From an uncultured Flavihumibacter sp. (lineage in GTDB: Bacteria > Bacteroidota > Bacteroidia > Chitinophagales > Chitinophagaceae), in assembly GCA_902168105.1 (NCBI GenBank), contig CABHOY010000058.1:62001-126000 (forward strand): a DNA stretch of 64,000 nucleotides. Reading direction: 5' to 3'. Below the pieces are notes generated by a model. That model had not been told where the DNA came from and searched no databases. It saw only the letters and a program-made list of their open reading frames with translations. Made by a program: the position numbers and the translations under genes. Shown here in pieces: positions 24,318 through 33,058 of this stretch; within the stretch, counting starts at the first letter, position 1; each line of letters opens with the position of its first letter.

Positions 24318-26795
24318 TTAATATTCTTGTTGATTATCCTGCTGTTCTTCCTTCTTATTATTCTTACGTTTGAATAATTGAGTATCCATTTTACCAAAAC
24401 GGTAGGATACATTCAGTCTCAACTCGCGGGTAGCACGTTTACGGTATCTTTCCTGTTCGGAGAATTCAGTTGTTGTATAAGTCAGGTTGCGGTCTGTATT
24501 GAAGATGTCGTTCAATGCCAGGGACACCACCAGGTTCTTTTTCTTCAGGAATTCCTTACGCAGCGCGATATCGGCTGAATATTGAGCCGCTCTTTCTCCC
24601 TGTGGCAGGATCTGTTTTGATTCATAGTTACCTGTGAGCTGTAGGGTAGAATTCCACGGCAGCTTGGTATTACTGTTGATCTTACCGAACCAGATAAAGC
24701 CCTGGTTACTAAGATTGTTCTGCAGGTTGCTTGCATTGATCTTAGTCTGCGTCAGGTTAAAGTTGGAGGTGATATCCCAGCCTTTGAGGATCTGGTTACG
24801 AACAGTGAATTCCGCACCATAAGCGTTCCTGGTATCAGCATTGACAGGGTATGATAACACTACCTTCTGAGTTACGCCATTGATGGTGATGGTGGTATCT
24901 GTATAGAAATCTGTAATTGCTTTTTCTGTGTTACGGAAATACAGGGATACCAGTACATTATGTTTCCTGTTGAAGTCTTTCAGATAACTCAGCTCGAAAG
25001 AGTTGGTGAACTCAGGACGCAAAGCCGGGTTACCACGATTGGCGCTCTGGGCGGTGTACTCCAGGTTCGGTAACAGGTCACGGAACCATGGACGGCGTAC
25101 ACGACGGCTATAGTTCAGCTGTAGCTCATGATCTCCTTTGAATTTCTGGGAGAGATATACGCTGGGAAACAGACTGATAGGATAATCTATTTTATAACTG
25201 TTCTTATTGATGCTTCTCATTTCACCGTCGTAGAAAGACTGCTCTGCGCGCAAACCTCCCTGGTAACCAAAATTACCCACGGTCCCCGCATAGCTCAGAT
25301 AAGCTGCATTGATCGTTTCAGAGTAGTGGTAGTCGTTAGACAGGGAAGAGTCTAACACGAAATCACCTGTTGAGAAATCCCTTCCATTGGTATTCAGCAG
25401 ATTGTTGAACTTACGGGTAGTAGTACGTAAACCGGCTTCTATCTTGGAATGTTCGGTCAGCGGATTTACATAATCGATCTGACCAGTGATGTAAGTCGTA
25501 TTGCCATGACCACGCCCGTAACGTTCCTGCGGAATATTCGGCGAATCGATAGGCTGATGCGCCATACTATAATACTGTAATGAGTAATCGGAGTTATCTT
25601 CCGAAGTAGCATAGTTGTAGTTAAAGTCGGCGGTCAGCTCATGTCCCTGTTTGGCGAAGGTATGTTTATAACCGATCTGAGTACTGTAGTTGCGGAAGTT
25701 ATGATTCTCATTATCAATACCGGTACCATAACGCACCTGTTCCTGTGCTTCATTCAGATCGAAAAGTTTCAGGTCGCTATTGTCTTTAAAATCGCCTGCC
25801 ATAATACCCTGGGAAATACTGAAGGTATTACGGTTATCCATGAACCAGTCAAACCCGATACGGCCAAACTGGAAACGACGGCCATTTTCGCCTTCGTTAT
25901 GCTGATCCAGATAAGTCGTTGTATCAGTGCCGATATTTTTACGGAAGAGATTTGAGCGGGCTTTACCCTGACGGCTTCTCAGGTTATAGCTGAGAGATAC
26001 GTTGAATTTTTCTCTGCGGATATTCAGGTCCATGCCCGCATTTCCTCCGCCGAGTGAAGAAAGACCACCATTGATCTGTCCGTTGATGCCCGCCTTACGG
26101 TTCTTTTTCAGTACGATATTCAGGATACCGCTCACACCTTCCGCGTCATATTTCGCAGAAGGATTTGTCACCACTTCCACAGAGGCGATCGCATCGGCAG
26201 GGATCTGGTCCAGCGTCAGTGTGGTCGGCCTGCCGTCTACGAAAATGGTAGGAGAGCCGTTACGTACGCTCACATTTCCGTCAATATCGACATTTACAGA
26301 AGGTACCTGCTTTAATACATCGGTTGCGGTACCACCCACGCTGGAAATATTCTTATCAACGTTAAATACACGTTTGTCAATCGCCATCTGGAAAGTAGGT
26401 TTATCGCCTACTATTTCCACACCTGCCAGCGACCTCACGTTGGGAGCTATTTTGATATTACCAATATCTATATTATTATTTTTTCCTGTAAGTGAAATTG
26501 TTTTATAAACGGTTTCATAACCAATGAAATTCACTTTCACAATATACTTGCCGTAGGCAACTTCCGGGAAGTTGAAATCACCGTTAGGTTTTGATAACAT
26601 CCCTGTAGCAACACTGGAATCTGCTGCGCGGAGCAGGGCGACTGAAGCATATTCGACAGGAGAATTAGTTTTTGCATCAACGAGTTTTCCGTATAGGGAG
26701 CCATTACCGGCGGGTCCGTGCGCCGGTTGCTGAGCGTAAATAACCGAGAAGGATGAAAGTATCATCCCCAAACATAAAGCGACAATTTTCTGCAT
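24318..26795 (-). CDS. TonB-dependent receptor with carboxypeptidase-regulatory N-terminus
   Basis: The 825-residue outer-membrane protein has a signal peptide, a CarboxypepD_reg-like domain (SLYGKLVDAKTNSPVEYASVALL and GYETVYKTISL) at residues ~30-115, then a plug segment (GGTATDVLKQVPSVNVDIDGNVSVRNGSPTIFVDGRPTTLTLDQIPADAIASVEVVT) and a long beta-barrel. It fits the outer-membrane beta-barrel receptor family common in Chitinophagaceae, which take up unknown ligands with TonB energy. No SusD partner is adjacent, so polysaccharide-uptake status cannot be claimed. Confidence 0.92.
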   Translation of the reverse strand: MQKIVALCLGMILSSFSVIYAQQPAHGPAGNGSLYGKLVDAKTNSPVEYASVALLRAADSSVATGMLSKPNGDFNFPEVAYGKYIVKVNFIGYETVYKTISLTGKNNNIDIGNIKIAPNVRSLAGVEIVGDKPTFQMAIDKRVFNVDKNISSVGGTATDVLKQVPSVNVDIDGNVSVRNGSPTIFVDGRPTTLTLDQIPADAIASVEVVTNPSAKYDAEGVSGILNIVLKKNRKAGINGQINGGLSSLGGGNAGMDLNIRREKFNVSLSYNLRSRQGKARSNLFRKNIGTDTTTYLDQHNEGENGRRFQFGRIGFDWFMDNRNTFSISQGIMAGDFKDNSDLKLFDLNEAQEQVRYGTGIDNENHNFRNYSTQIGYKHTFAKQGHELTADFNYNYATSEDNSDYSLQYYSMAHQPIDSPNIPQERYGRGHGNTTYITGQIDYVNPLTEHSKIEAGLRTTTRKFNNLLNTNGRDFSTGDFVLDSSLSNDYHYSETINAAYLSYAGTVGNFGYQGGLRAEQSFYDGEMRSINKNSYKIDYPISLFPSVYLSQKFKGDHELQLNYSRRVRRPWFRDLLPNLEYTAQSANRGNPALRPEFTNSFELSYLKDFNRKHNVLVSLYFRNTEKAITDFYTDTTITINGVTQKVVLSYPVNADTRNAYGAEFTVRNQILKGWDITSNFNLTQTKINASNLQNNLSNQGFIWFGKINSNTKLPWNSTLQLTGNYESKQILPQGERAAQYSADIALRKEFLKKKNLVVSLALNDIFNTDRNLTYTTTEFSEQERYRKRATRELRLNVSYRFGKMDTQLFKRKNNKKEEQQDNQQEY

Positions 26796-26898
26796 GATCC
26801 AAAGTACTTTTCTAATATTATCCTGTAACTACCCATAAAAGTAGTCTGATTTAAAAAAAGATTGATCCATTAATGGATGAATGGCGGGAAGGGTTCCG

Positions 26899-26906
26899 TA
26901 TCTTTA
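26899..26906 (+). promoter_or_regulatory. Candidate minus-7 box TATCTTTA
   Basis: TAnnTTTG match at 7 of 8 bases. It lies after the upstream start candidate at 26873 and 33 bases before the ATG at 26939, so it supports the shorter start for the next gene. Confidence 0.35.
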
Positions 26907-26938
26907 CGGCGAACTGTTACCTTTCGAATCAATGCATT

Positions 26939-27700
26939 ATGCCTGACGCTTACCAACCAGACTGGGACATCTATACCTGCCATATCGAAGATAAGCCGGC
27001 TATTATAGGCCTGGACCTGGACCTGCGGCGTTTTGCCCCCTTAAGTAAAAAGCCGTATGCTATCTTCATATCAGTATATTTGAAAGACCCTCGTGCAGAC
27101 GGTTTTCCGCAAGGGGATGAGTTCACTATGCTGGGAGAGATCGAAGACTGCCTGGTGCAACAGCTCGAAACAACTTTGCAGGCACATTTTGTTGGCCGTA
27201 CTATGTCAAATGGAGTCAGGGATTTCTATTTTTACGCCGGTGGTACTTTGCTGCACGACAAATACATTGCTGATGCCATGATCCAGTTCCCTGATTATCA
27301 GTATGATTTCGGGGTAAAGGAAGACAAAACATGGGAATTGTATTTCGACTTCCTCTTTCCGGATGTCCAGGAATTTCAGCGTATCCAGAACCGCAAAGTA
27401 TTACGTACCTTGAAACAACATGGGGACATTGCCGAAAAAGCCCGCCTCATAGACCATTGGATCTATTTTTCTGCCGAAGCTGAACGCGAAATATACGGCC
27501 AGCAGGTGCAGCGGTTAGGATTCGTCATAGAAGCCCGTCCGGTTGACGAAAAAGACCCTCAACCCTATGGATTAAGGCTTTCCCGTAACGACCGGACCGA
27601 TGAGGAAAGCATTGACGCAGCGGTTATGCTGCTCTGGGAACTGGCCCAGGAAATGAATGCACGTTATGATGGGTGGGAAACTGTTATAGTGGCGCAATAA
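26939..27700 (+). CDS. DUF695 protein with RraB-like C-terminal domain
   Basis: The ~253-residue protein starts (from 26939) MPDAYQPDWDIYTCHIEDKPAIIGLDLD, the usual beginning of DUF695 proteins. It continues to the KEDKTWELYFDFLFPD segment, then a second domain LRTLKQHGDIAEKARLIDHWIYFSAEAERE and ending ELAQEMNARYDGWET, which resembles the RraB regulator-of-ribonuclease fold. An ATG at 26873 would add 22 residues; the shorter start is preferred on promoter position and family start. The role is unknown; a link to RNA decay regulation is a family-level suggestion only. Confidence 0.72.
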   Translation: MPDAYQPDWDIYTCHIEDKPAIIGLDLDLRRFAPLSKKPYAIFISVYLKDPRADGFPQGDEFTMLGEIEDCLVQQLETTLQAHFVGRTMSNGVRDFYFYAGGTLLHDKYIADAMIQFPDYQYDFGVKEDKTWELYFDFLFPDVQEFQRIQNRKVLRTLKQHGDIAEKARLIDHWIYFSAEAEREIYGQQVQRLGFVIEARPVDEKDPQPYGLRLSRNDRTDEESIDAAVMLLWELAQEMNARYDGWETVIVAQ

Positions 27701-27730
27701 TATTTAGTTAACTTATTACAACTGTTACAT

Positions 27731-27753
27731 ACTCTTTACGTTAAGTAAAGAGT
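27731..27753 (+). repeat. Perfect inverted repeat just before the BamA-like start codon
   Basis: ACTCTTTAC (27731-27739) and GTAAAGAGT (27745-27753) form a 9-bp dyad with a 5-base spacer, ending 3 bases before the ATG at 27757. It may be an operator or an RNA hairpin that masks the ribosome site. Confidence 0.6.
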
Positions 27754-27756
27754 AGC

Positions 27757-29853
27757 ATGCTTATTACTTCTAAGAAACGAGTGAGAAAATCGCCGAAAAT
27801 ATTAACTTATGTCTTGATCAGCTGTTGCCTGGCCTTTGGATTATTAAAGGCATATGGCAGCCCTTTCGGTAAGGAAACAGCCCGTCTTTCTATCACCCGC
27901 GATACAGTAGTTCCGGTAGTACCCCCCATTCCGGTCAGTCCTGTTCCGGAGGATACTATCTTCCCGATCATTCCACACATCCCTTCAGTACCTATTGTTC
28001 CCACTAATCCCGGCGATACAACTGTACCTGGAGATGTGATCCTGGAAGGAGATACCATCCCCATATCAAAAAAGTATTCCAATTCCTGGTTCGGCAAGAT
28101 GCGGGCATACCGCGATTCCCTGCGTAACAAGCAATACCGGGATTCGCTCATCAGGAAAGTGACCCGGCAAAATGTACCCGAGCCGGGAATGGACAGCAGC
28201 ATCATCAAAAGTGAACAATACTTCAAACCATTTACAGGAAAGGTCATCCGTGATATCTACTACCGGCGGGTAAATGTGTTTGGTCCCAGCAATATCAAGG
28301 ATACCACCTTCTCAACGTCCATGAAGATGGTACACCTTGCCAACCGCCTTCACTTTAATTCGGAAGAATGGGTCATACGGCAATTGCTCTTTTTCAGGCA
28401 GAACGATACGCTCAATCCTTTCGAGATGTCGGACAATGAACGTTACATCCGTAGCCGGCCCTTCATACAGGATGCCCGCCTGTATATCATTAACACCGGC
28501 GCCTCTGAAGATTCGATCGATCTCCTGGTGGTGACCAAAGACGTATTCGAATACGGATTTGACCTTTCACGGCTTAGTACCTCCGGTGTTCGGGCCAGCG
28601 TATCCAACGATAACCTTTTCGGAGCAGGACAGGGTATCAGGATCGGTGGCGCCTGGAGTGACAGCGATAACCCGCCCTTTGGCTCGCAGGTGAGGTATAC
28701 CAAAGCAAATCTGTTGGGCTCATTCGTCGACTTCTCCGGTGGTTATACCACCTTGAACAATATCAATACCCTCGATTCAGGGACTTATGAAGGGACGTAT
28801 TATGTTGCGTTCGACAGACCGCTCTACAAAAGCGGCGCGACCTGGTTGGGTGGTTTGAACTTCAGTACCAACTACTCGATCAATGTGTCCAATCGTCCGG
28901 ATACGCTGTACCGCGACTACCGGTATAACATTCTGGACGTCTGGGGTGGTTTCAACTTCCTGAAACAAGACAACCGCAATCCCGATTCGCGCAAACCGAA
29001 CCTGGCGTTCCTTGTCCGGCATTTCAACCTGCTGTTTTCGAGAAAGCCGTCCCAGGAGATCTATAAGCTCGACCCCGTCTATAATAATCATCGCTTTTAT
29101 CTCGGACAGGTCGTCACCTTCCGGCAGGAATTCTTCAAAACAAGCCATTTCTTTGGGTTCGGCAGAACGGAGGATATTCCGCTGGGCTATACCGCGTCCG
29201 CCACCGGAGGATGGGAAACCTGGAAAGGACGCACCCGCGCATACGTAGGCATAGAAGCTGAAAAATTCTGGGTAACAAATGGTAAAGGCATCCTCTCGGG
29301 AGCATTCGGGATCAGTACTTTCTATCAGGGTAAGTCGGAAGATGCAGTGATCCATGCCAGGGTAGAATACTACAGCCGGGCTTTCAGATTTGCAGGTGGA
29401 AAGCTTCGCCAGTTCCTGTATGCAGACTATGTCTGCAATCCAAACAGCTACTTCTATCGCCCGCTGAACATCAACCGGGACCTGGGCGTATGGGGATACA
29501 GGGATGTGCCGCTAAGTGGCTATGAGCGATTGAATGTCAGGTCGGAAACAACCTATTATAGTCCCCTGAAGATCTTTGGTTTCAAGTTTAATTTCTTCTC
29601 GACCATCCAGGCCTCGCAGCTCGATTATAAAGACAAAAAAAGCCTGTTTAAAAATCCTGTTTATACCGGTTTTGGTTTAGGTATGAAAGTTAAGAATGAA
29701 AACCTCTCTCTTAATACCCTGCGACTATCGGCCAACTATTACCCCAATGCGCCGTCGCCAATGAAATCGGTTTTCTGGGAAGCAACTACCACTGTCGATT
29801 TCCGCTTTAACATCTTCGCATTAAGAGCACCTGCCTTCTTACAGTTCAAGTGA
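27757..29853 (+). CDS. BamA/TamA-like outer-membrane beta-barrel protein
   Basis: The 698-residue protein has an N-terminal signal/TM segment (residues ~15-33), a Pro/Ile/Val-rich linker, then POTRA-like motifs (KVIRDIYYRRVNVFGP, and MKMVHLANRLHFNSEEWVIRQLLFFRQNDTLNPFEMSDNERYIRSRPFIQDARLYI, a typical POTRA spacing) and a C-terminal barrel. It is likely to be an outer-membrane protein of the BamA superfamily that assembles or exports other proteins. Specific role unknown. Its last 15 bases overlap the opposite-strand oxidoreductase stop region. Confidence 0.78.
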   Translation: MLITSKKRVRKSPKILTYVLISCCLAFGLLKAYGSPFGKETARLSITRDTVVPVVPPIPVSPVPEDTIFPIIPHIPSVPIVPTNPGDTTVPGDVILEGDTIPISKKYSNSWFGKMRAYRDSLRNKQYRDSLIRKVTRQNVPEPGMDSSIIKSEQYFKPFTGKVIRDIYYRRVNVFGPSNIKDTTFSTSMKMVHLANRLHFNSEEWVIRQLLFFRQNDTLNPFEMSDNERYIRSRPFIQDARLYIINTGASEDSIDLLVVTKDVFEYGFDLSRLSTSGVRASVSNDNLFGAGQGIRIGGAWSDSDNPPFGSQVRYTKANLLGSFVDFSGGYTTLNNINTLDSGTYEGTYYVAFDRPLYKSGATWLGGLNFSTNYSINVSNRPDTLYRDYRYNILDVWGGFNFLKQDNRNPDSRKPNLAFLVRHFNLLFSRKPSQEIYKLDPVYNNHRFYLGQVVTFRQEFFKTSHFFGFGRTEDIPLGYTASATGGWETWKGRTRAYVGIEAEKFWVTNGKGILSGAFGISTFYQGKSEDAVIHARVEYYSRAFRFAGGKLRQFLYADYVCNPNSYFYRPLNINRDLGVWGYRDVPLSGYERLNVRSETTYYSPLKIFGFKFNFFSTIQASQLDYKDKKSLFKNPVYTGFGLGMKVKNENLSLNTLRLSANYYPNAPSPMKSVFWEATTTVDFRFNIFALRAPAFLQFK

Positions 29854-32151
29854 TTTCCTGACCTTAATGATGACCATTTTTGACGTGGGCGTATTGCTCC
29901 TGTCCGCGACACTGTTAAGCGGCACCAATGCATTGGCCTCAGGGAAATAGGTAGCTGTACACTTCTCCGGAATGTCGTACGCCACTACCAGGAATTTATG
30001 CACGATCCTTTCCACGCCTTCGAAGTTATTGACCAGGTCCACTACATCACTGGCCTGAAGTCCGGCGGCCTGCATGTCTTTGCTGTTCATGAGTATCACC
30101 CTTCTTTCCTGGTAGATGCCCCGATAGCGGTCATCCAGACCATAAATGGTAGTATTGAACTGATCGTGGCTGCGGATGGTCATCATCATGTACTCATCTG
30201 CCGCCAGTTGTTGAACGGTCACTCCAGCCACATTGAAATTCGCCTTACCCGTGGTCGTGTTGAAACGTCCTTCACGTGCATTATTAGGTAAATAAAAGCC
30301 ACCGGGATGCCTTACACGATTATTATAATTATTAAAACCAGGGATCACTTTTTCGATATCCTGACGGATATAGTCATAGTGCCTGGTATAATGTTGCCAG
30401 TTGACTTTGGAGCGCTCGCCGAGTGTGGCCTGTGCCAGTCTGCACACAATAACAGGTTCACTTAAAAGGTGAGAAGAAACAGGAGGCAGGTTTCCTTTGG
30501 ACATCTGGATAACGCCCATGGAATTTTCACAAGTCACAAATTGTTTCTGATCTTCCTGGATATCAAGATCACTGCGGCCAAGCGTAGGGAGAATAATGGC
30601 TTCCTTGCCATGTATCAGGTGACTGCGGTTCAGTTTAGTGGACACCTGGACCGTCAGGGTACAATTCTGTAGCGCCTCGGCGGTTACTTTTGTGTCTGGC
30701 GTTGCGGAGAGGAAGTTACCGCCCAGCGCAAAGAATACATGCGCCTTACCATCGCGCATAGCACGGATGGCATTTACGGTATCAAAACCATGTTTCCGGG
30801 GAGGATGGAATCCGTACACTGACTCGATCTTATTAAGCAGTCCATCTGAAGGCTTCTCAAAGATCCCCATGGTACGATCGCCCTGTACGTTACTATGTCC
30901 TCTTACAGGGCAGGTGCCTGCACCTTCTTTGCCAATACTTCCTTTCAGCAACAGGAGATTGACTACCTCTTTGATCGTATCAACCGCATTTTTATGTTGT
31001 GTCAGGCCCATGGCCCAGCAGGCGACGATCTTCTTTTTATGCATCAGTATCGACGCAGCCTGGCGGATCTGTTCTACCGGGATACCACAGGCATCGGCAA
31101 GTGTATCCAGCTGTTGCTGCCGGATGTGCCGGAGATATTCTTCATAACCGCTTGTACTGGTACCTATGAAGTCATGGTCAAACACTGTTCCCGGATGGCG
31201 TTCCTCCTCCTCCAGCAACAGCAGTCCGATAGCCTGCAGCAATGCCATGTCACCGTTGATCTTCACCTGCAGGAACAGGTCGGTCAGCTGGGTTTTGATA
31301 TGCAGCATGCCCTTGACTGTTTGCGGATTAAGAAAGTTGAGCAAGCCTGTTTCCGGAAGAGGGTTTACAGAAATTATCGTCGCTCCGTTCGCCTTTGCTC
31401 TCTGCAGGGCGCTGAGCATCCGGGGATGATTGGTACCAGGGTTCTGTCCCAGAATGATGATCACCTCCGCCTTATACAGATCATCCAGCGTTACGGAACC
31501 TTTACCAATACCAACAGTTTCAGAAAGGGCTACGCCACTGGATTCATGACACATATTGGAACAGTCAGGCAGATTGTTCGTGCCGAATTCCCTTACGAAT
31601 AACTGATAAAGGAAAGCCGCTTCATTACTGGTGCGGCCGGAAGTATAAAAAATAGCTTCGTCCGGAGAAGCCAGTGCATTCAGATGTTCGGCTACTTTAT
31701 TAAGTGCATATTCCCAGGACACGGGCTCATAGTGCGTCGCGCCTTTGCCGAGATATACCGGTTGGGCCACACGGCCCTTTTTACCTATTTCATAATCTGT
31801 CAGCGCGGCCAGTTCCGCAACACTATGTTCTGCAAAAAAAGCAGCGTCCAGCTTTTTACTGGTGGCTTCTTCCGCGATCGCTTTTGCGCCGTTCTCACAA
31901 TACTCGCCGATAGCAGATCGGTCATCATCAGGATCGGGCCAGGCGCAACCCGGACAGTCGAAACCATCTTTCTGGTTCAGTTTCAACAGCGCCTTCATGC
32001 CGCGCATAACGTCCATTTCATCCATGATATGTTTGACGCTGGATATCACAGCCGGAATACCGGCGGCCACTGTCTTGGGCTTGCCCAAACGGACATGCCC
32101 CGTAAAATGTTCAGGGTTCTGGGAAGGGTCTGTGGTGTTATGCTGATCCAT
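29839..32151 (-). CDS. FdhF/YdeP family molybdopterin oxidoreductase
   Basis: The 770-residue protein (start at ATG 32151) is a molybdopterin oxidoreductase of the FdhF/YdeP group. It contains DCPGCAWPDPDDDRSAIGEYCENGAK near its N-terminus, then the cofactor-binding blocks (GRTSNEAAFLYQLFVREFGTNNLPDCSNMCHES, EVIIILGQNPGTNHPRML and GAGTCPVRGHSNVQGDRTMG). It probably oxidises formate or reduces another small substrate, possibly in acid resistance as for YdeP. FdhD, which supplies sulfur to its cofactor, lies immediately upstream. The start at 32151 is preferred because it lies 11 bases after the FdhD stop; a frame start at 32205 would overlap FdhD. Confidence 0.9.
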   Translation of the reverse strand: MDQHNTTDPSQNPEHFTGHVRLGKPKTVAAGIPAVISSVKHIMDEMDVMRGMKALLKLNQKDGFDCPGCAWPDPDDDRSAIGEYCENGAKAIAEEATSKKLDAAFFAEHSVAELAALTDYEIGKKGRVAQPVYLGKGATHYEPVSWEYALNKVAEHLNALASPDEAIFYTSGRTSNEAAFLYQLFVREFGTNNLPDCSNMCHESSGVALSETVGIGKGSVTLDDLYKAEVIIILGQNPGTNHPRMLSALQRAKANGATIISVNPLPETGLLNFLNPQTVKGMLHIKTQLTDLFLQVKINGDMALLQAIGLLLLEEEERHPGTVFDHDFIGTSTSGYEEYLRHIRQQQLDTLADACGIPVEQIRQAASILMHKKKIVACWAMGLTQHKNAVDTIKEVVNLLLLKGSIGKEGAGTCPVRGHSNVQGDRTMGIFEKPSDGLLNKIESVYGFHPPRKHGFDTVNAIRAMRDGKAHVFFALGGNFLSATPDTKVTAEALQNCTLTVQVSTKLNRSHLIHGKEAIILPTLGRSDLDIQEDQKQFVTCENSMGVIQMSKGNLPPVSSHLLSEPVIVCRLAQATLGERSKVNWQHYTRHYDYIRQDIEKVIPGFNNYNNRVRHPGGFYLPNNAREGRFNTTTGKANFNVAGVTVQQLAADEYMMMTIRSHDQFNTTIYGLDDRYRGIYQERRVILMNSKDMQAAGLQASDVVDLVNNFEGVERIVHKFLVVAYDIPEKCTATYFPEANALVPLNSVADRSNTPTSKMVIIKVRKSLEL

Positions 32152-32161
32152 TTGTAGTATG

Positions 32162-33016
32162 TCATTTGAGATTGGAGGGTGATCCGACAGTAACTCTGTG
32201 CTCACCCGTATAGATATTAAACCTTTGCTGGCGTAGGAATCCGATCAATGTAATGTCCCATTCACGGGCCATTTTTACGGCCATTCCGGAAGGAGCGCCT
32301 ACTGCAGCGATCACCTTAATGCCAGCTACTGCCGCTTTCTGGATCAGTTCAAAACCCGCACGTCCGCTGAGTAATAGGATGTATGGCTGCATAGGGAACA
32401 GCTGTTGTTGCAAAGAAGCGCCTATCAGTTTGTCCACCGCATTATGCCTTCCGATATCTTCCCGCATCAGCAATAACGTCGATGACTGATCGAACAATGC
32501 GGCTGCATGTATACCACCGGTATCATCAAAAAGCTGTTGTTGCTGACGGAGCAGGTCAGGCAAACGGAGTATCAGTTCGGAGGGCCATGCAGGGACAGTT
32601 TGTGTAGATGATCGTACTTCAACAGTTGTATAAATAGCTGCCAGGTCTGTTTTCCCACAAACGCCGCATCCTGCATTAGATATAAAATTACGTTGTGTTG
32701 TTTTCAGTACAGGAATGACGTCTTCGTACAGGCTTACCTGTACCATATTAGTAATGTCACTGTCAGAGCTGATGGCTTTGATATCTTTTTCCGACCGGAT
32801 GATACCTTCGGTAAAAAGAAAGCCTGTAGCCAGTTCAGGATCCTGGCCGGGAGTACGCATGGTAACTGAAATGCTCTGTTGCTGCCTGTCGCCCATCGGG
32901 CCGTAGATCAGCTGTATTTCAAGTGGTTCTTCGGCAGCCAATGCATCTTCCGAGGCAGTAACAGTTGTATCCTGTACTCTTGTTATCCGTGTATAAGAAA
33001 TAGCAGGGTTTAGCAT
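32162..33016 (-). CDS. fdhD: Formate dehydrogenase accessory sulfurtransferase FdhD
   Basis: The 284-residue protein has the FdhD motif NAGCGVCGK with Cys117 and Cys120, and the family stretch DDTGGIHAAALF, then MREDIGRHNAVDKLIG and LLSGRAGFELIQKA. FdhD moves sulfur from a cysteine desulfurase to the molybdenum cofactor of FdhF-type enzymes. It is the first gene of a two-gene operon with the FdhF/YdeP oxidoreductase at 29839. Confidence 0.95.
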   Translation of the reverse strand: MLNPAISYTRITRVQDTTVTASEDALAAEEPLEIQLIYGPMGDRQQQSISVTMRTPGQDPELATGFLFTEGIIRSEKDIKAISSDSDITNMVQVSLYEDVIPVLKTTQRNFISNAGCGVCGKTDLAAIYTTVEVRSSTQTVPAWPSELILRLPDLLRQQQQLFDDTGGIHAAALFDQSSTLLLMREDIGRHNAVDKLIGASLQQQLFPMQPYILLLSGRAGFELIQKAAVAGIKVIAAVGAPSGMAVKMAREWDITLIGFLRQQRFNIYTGEHRVTVGSPSNLK

Positions 33017-33058
33017 GAAGTAAAGTTACATAAAATAAGGTGCGAACACACTGCTTAC

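Noticed and set aside
26873..26938. Upstream start for the DUF695 protein
   Set aside because: The family normally starts near the 26939 ATG, and a promoter-like box lies in between.
32152..32205. N-terminal extension of the FdhF/YdeP protein
   Set aside because: It would overlap FdhD and the family does not need it.
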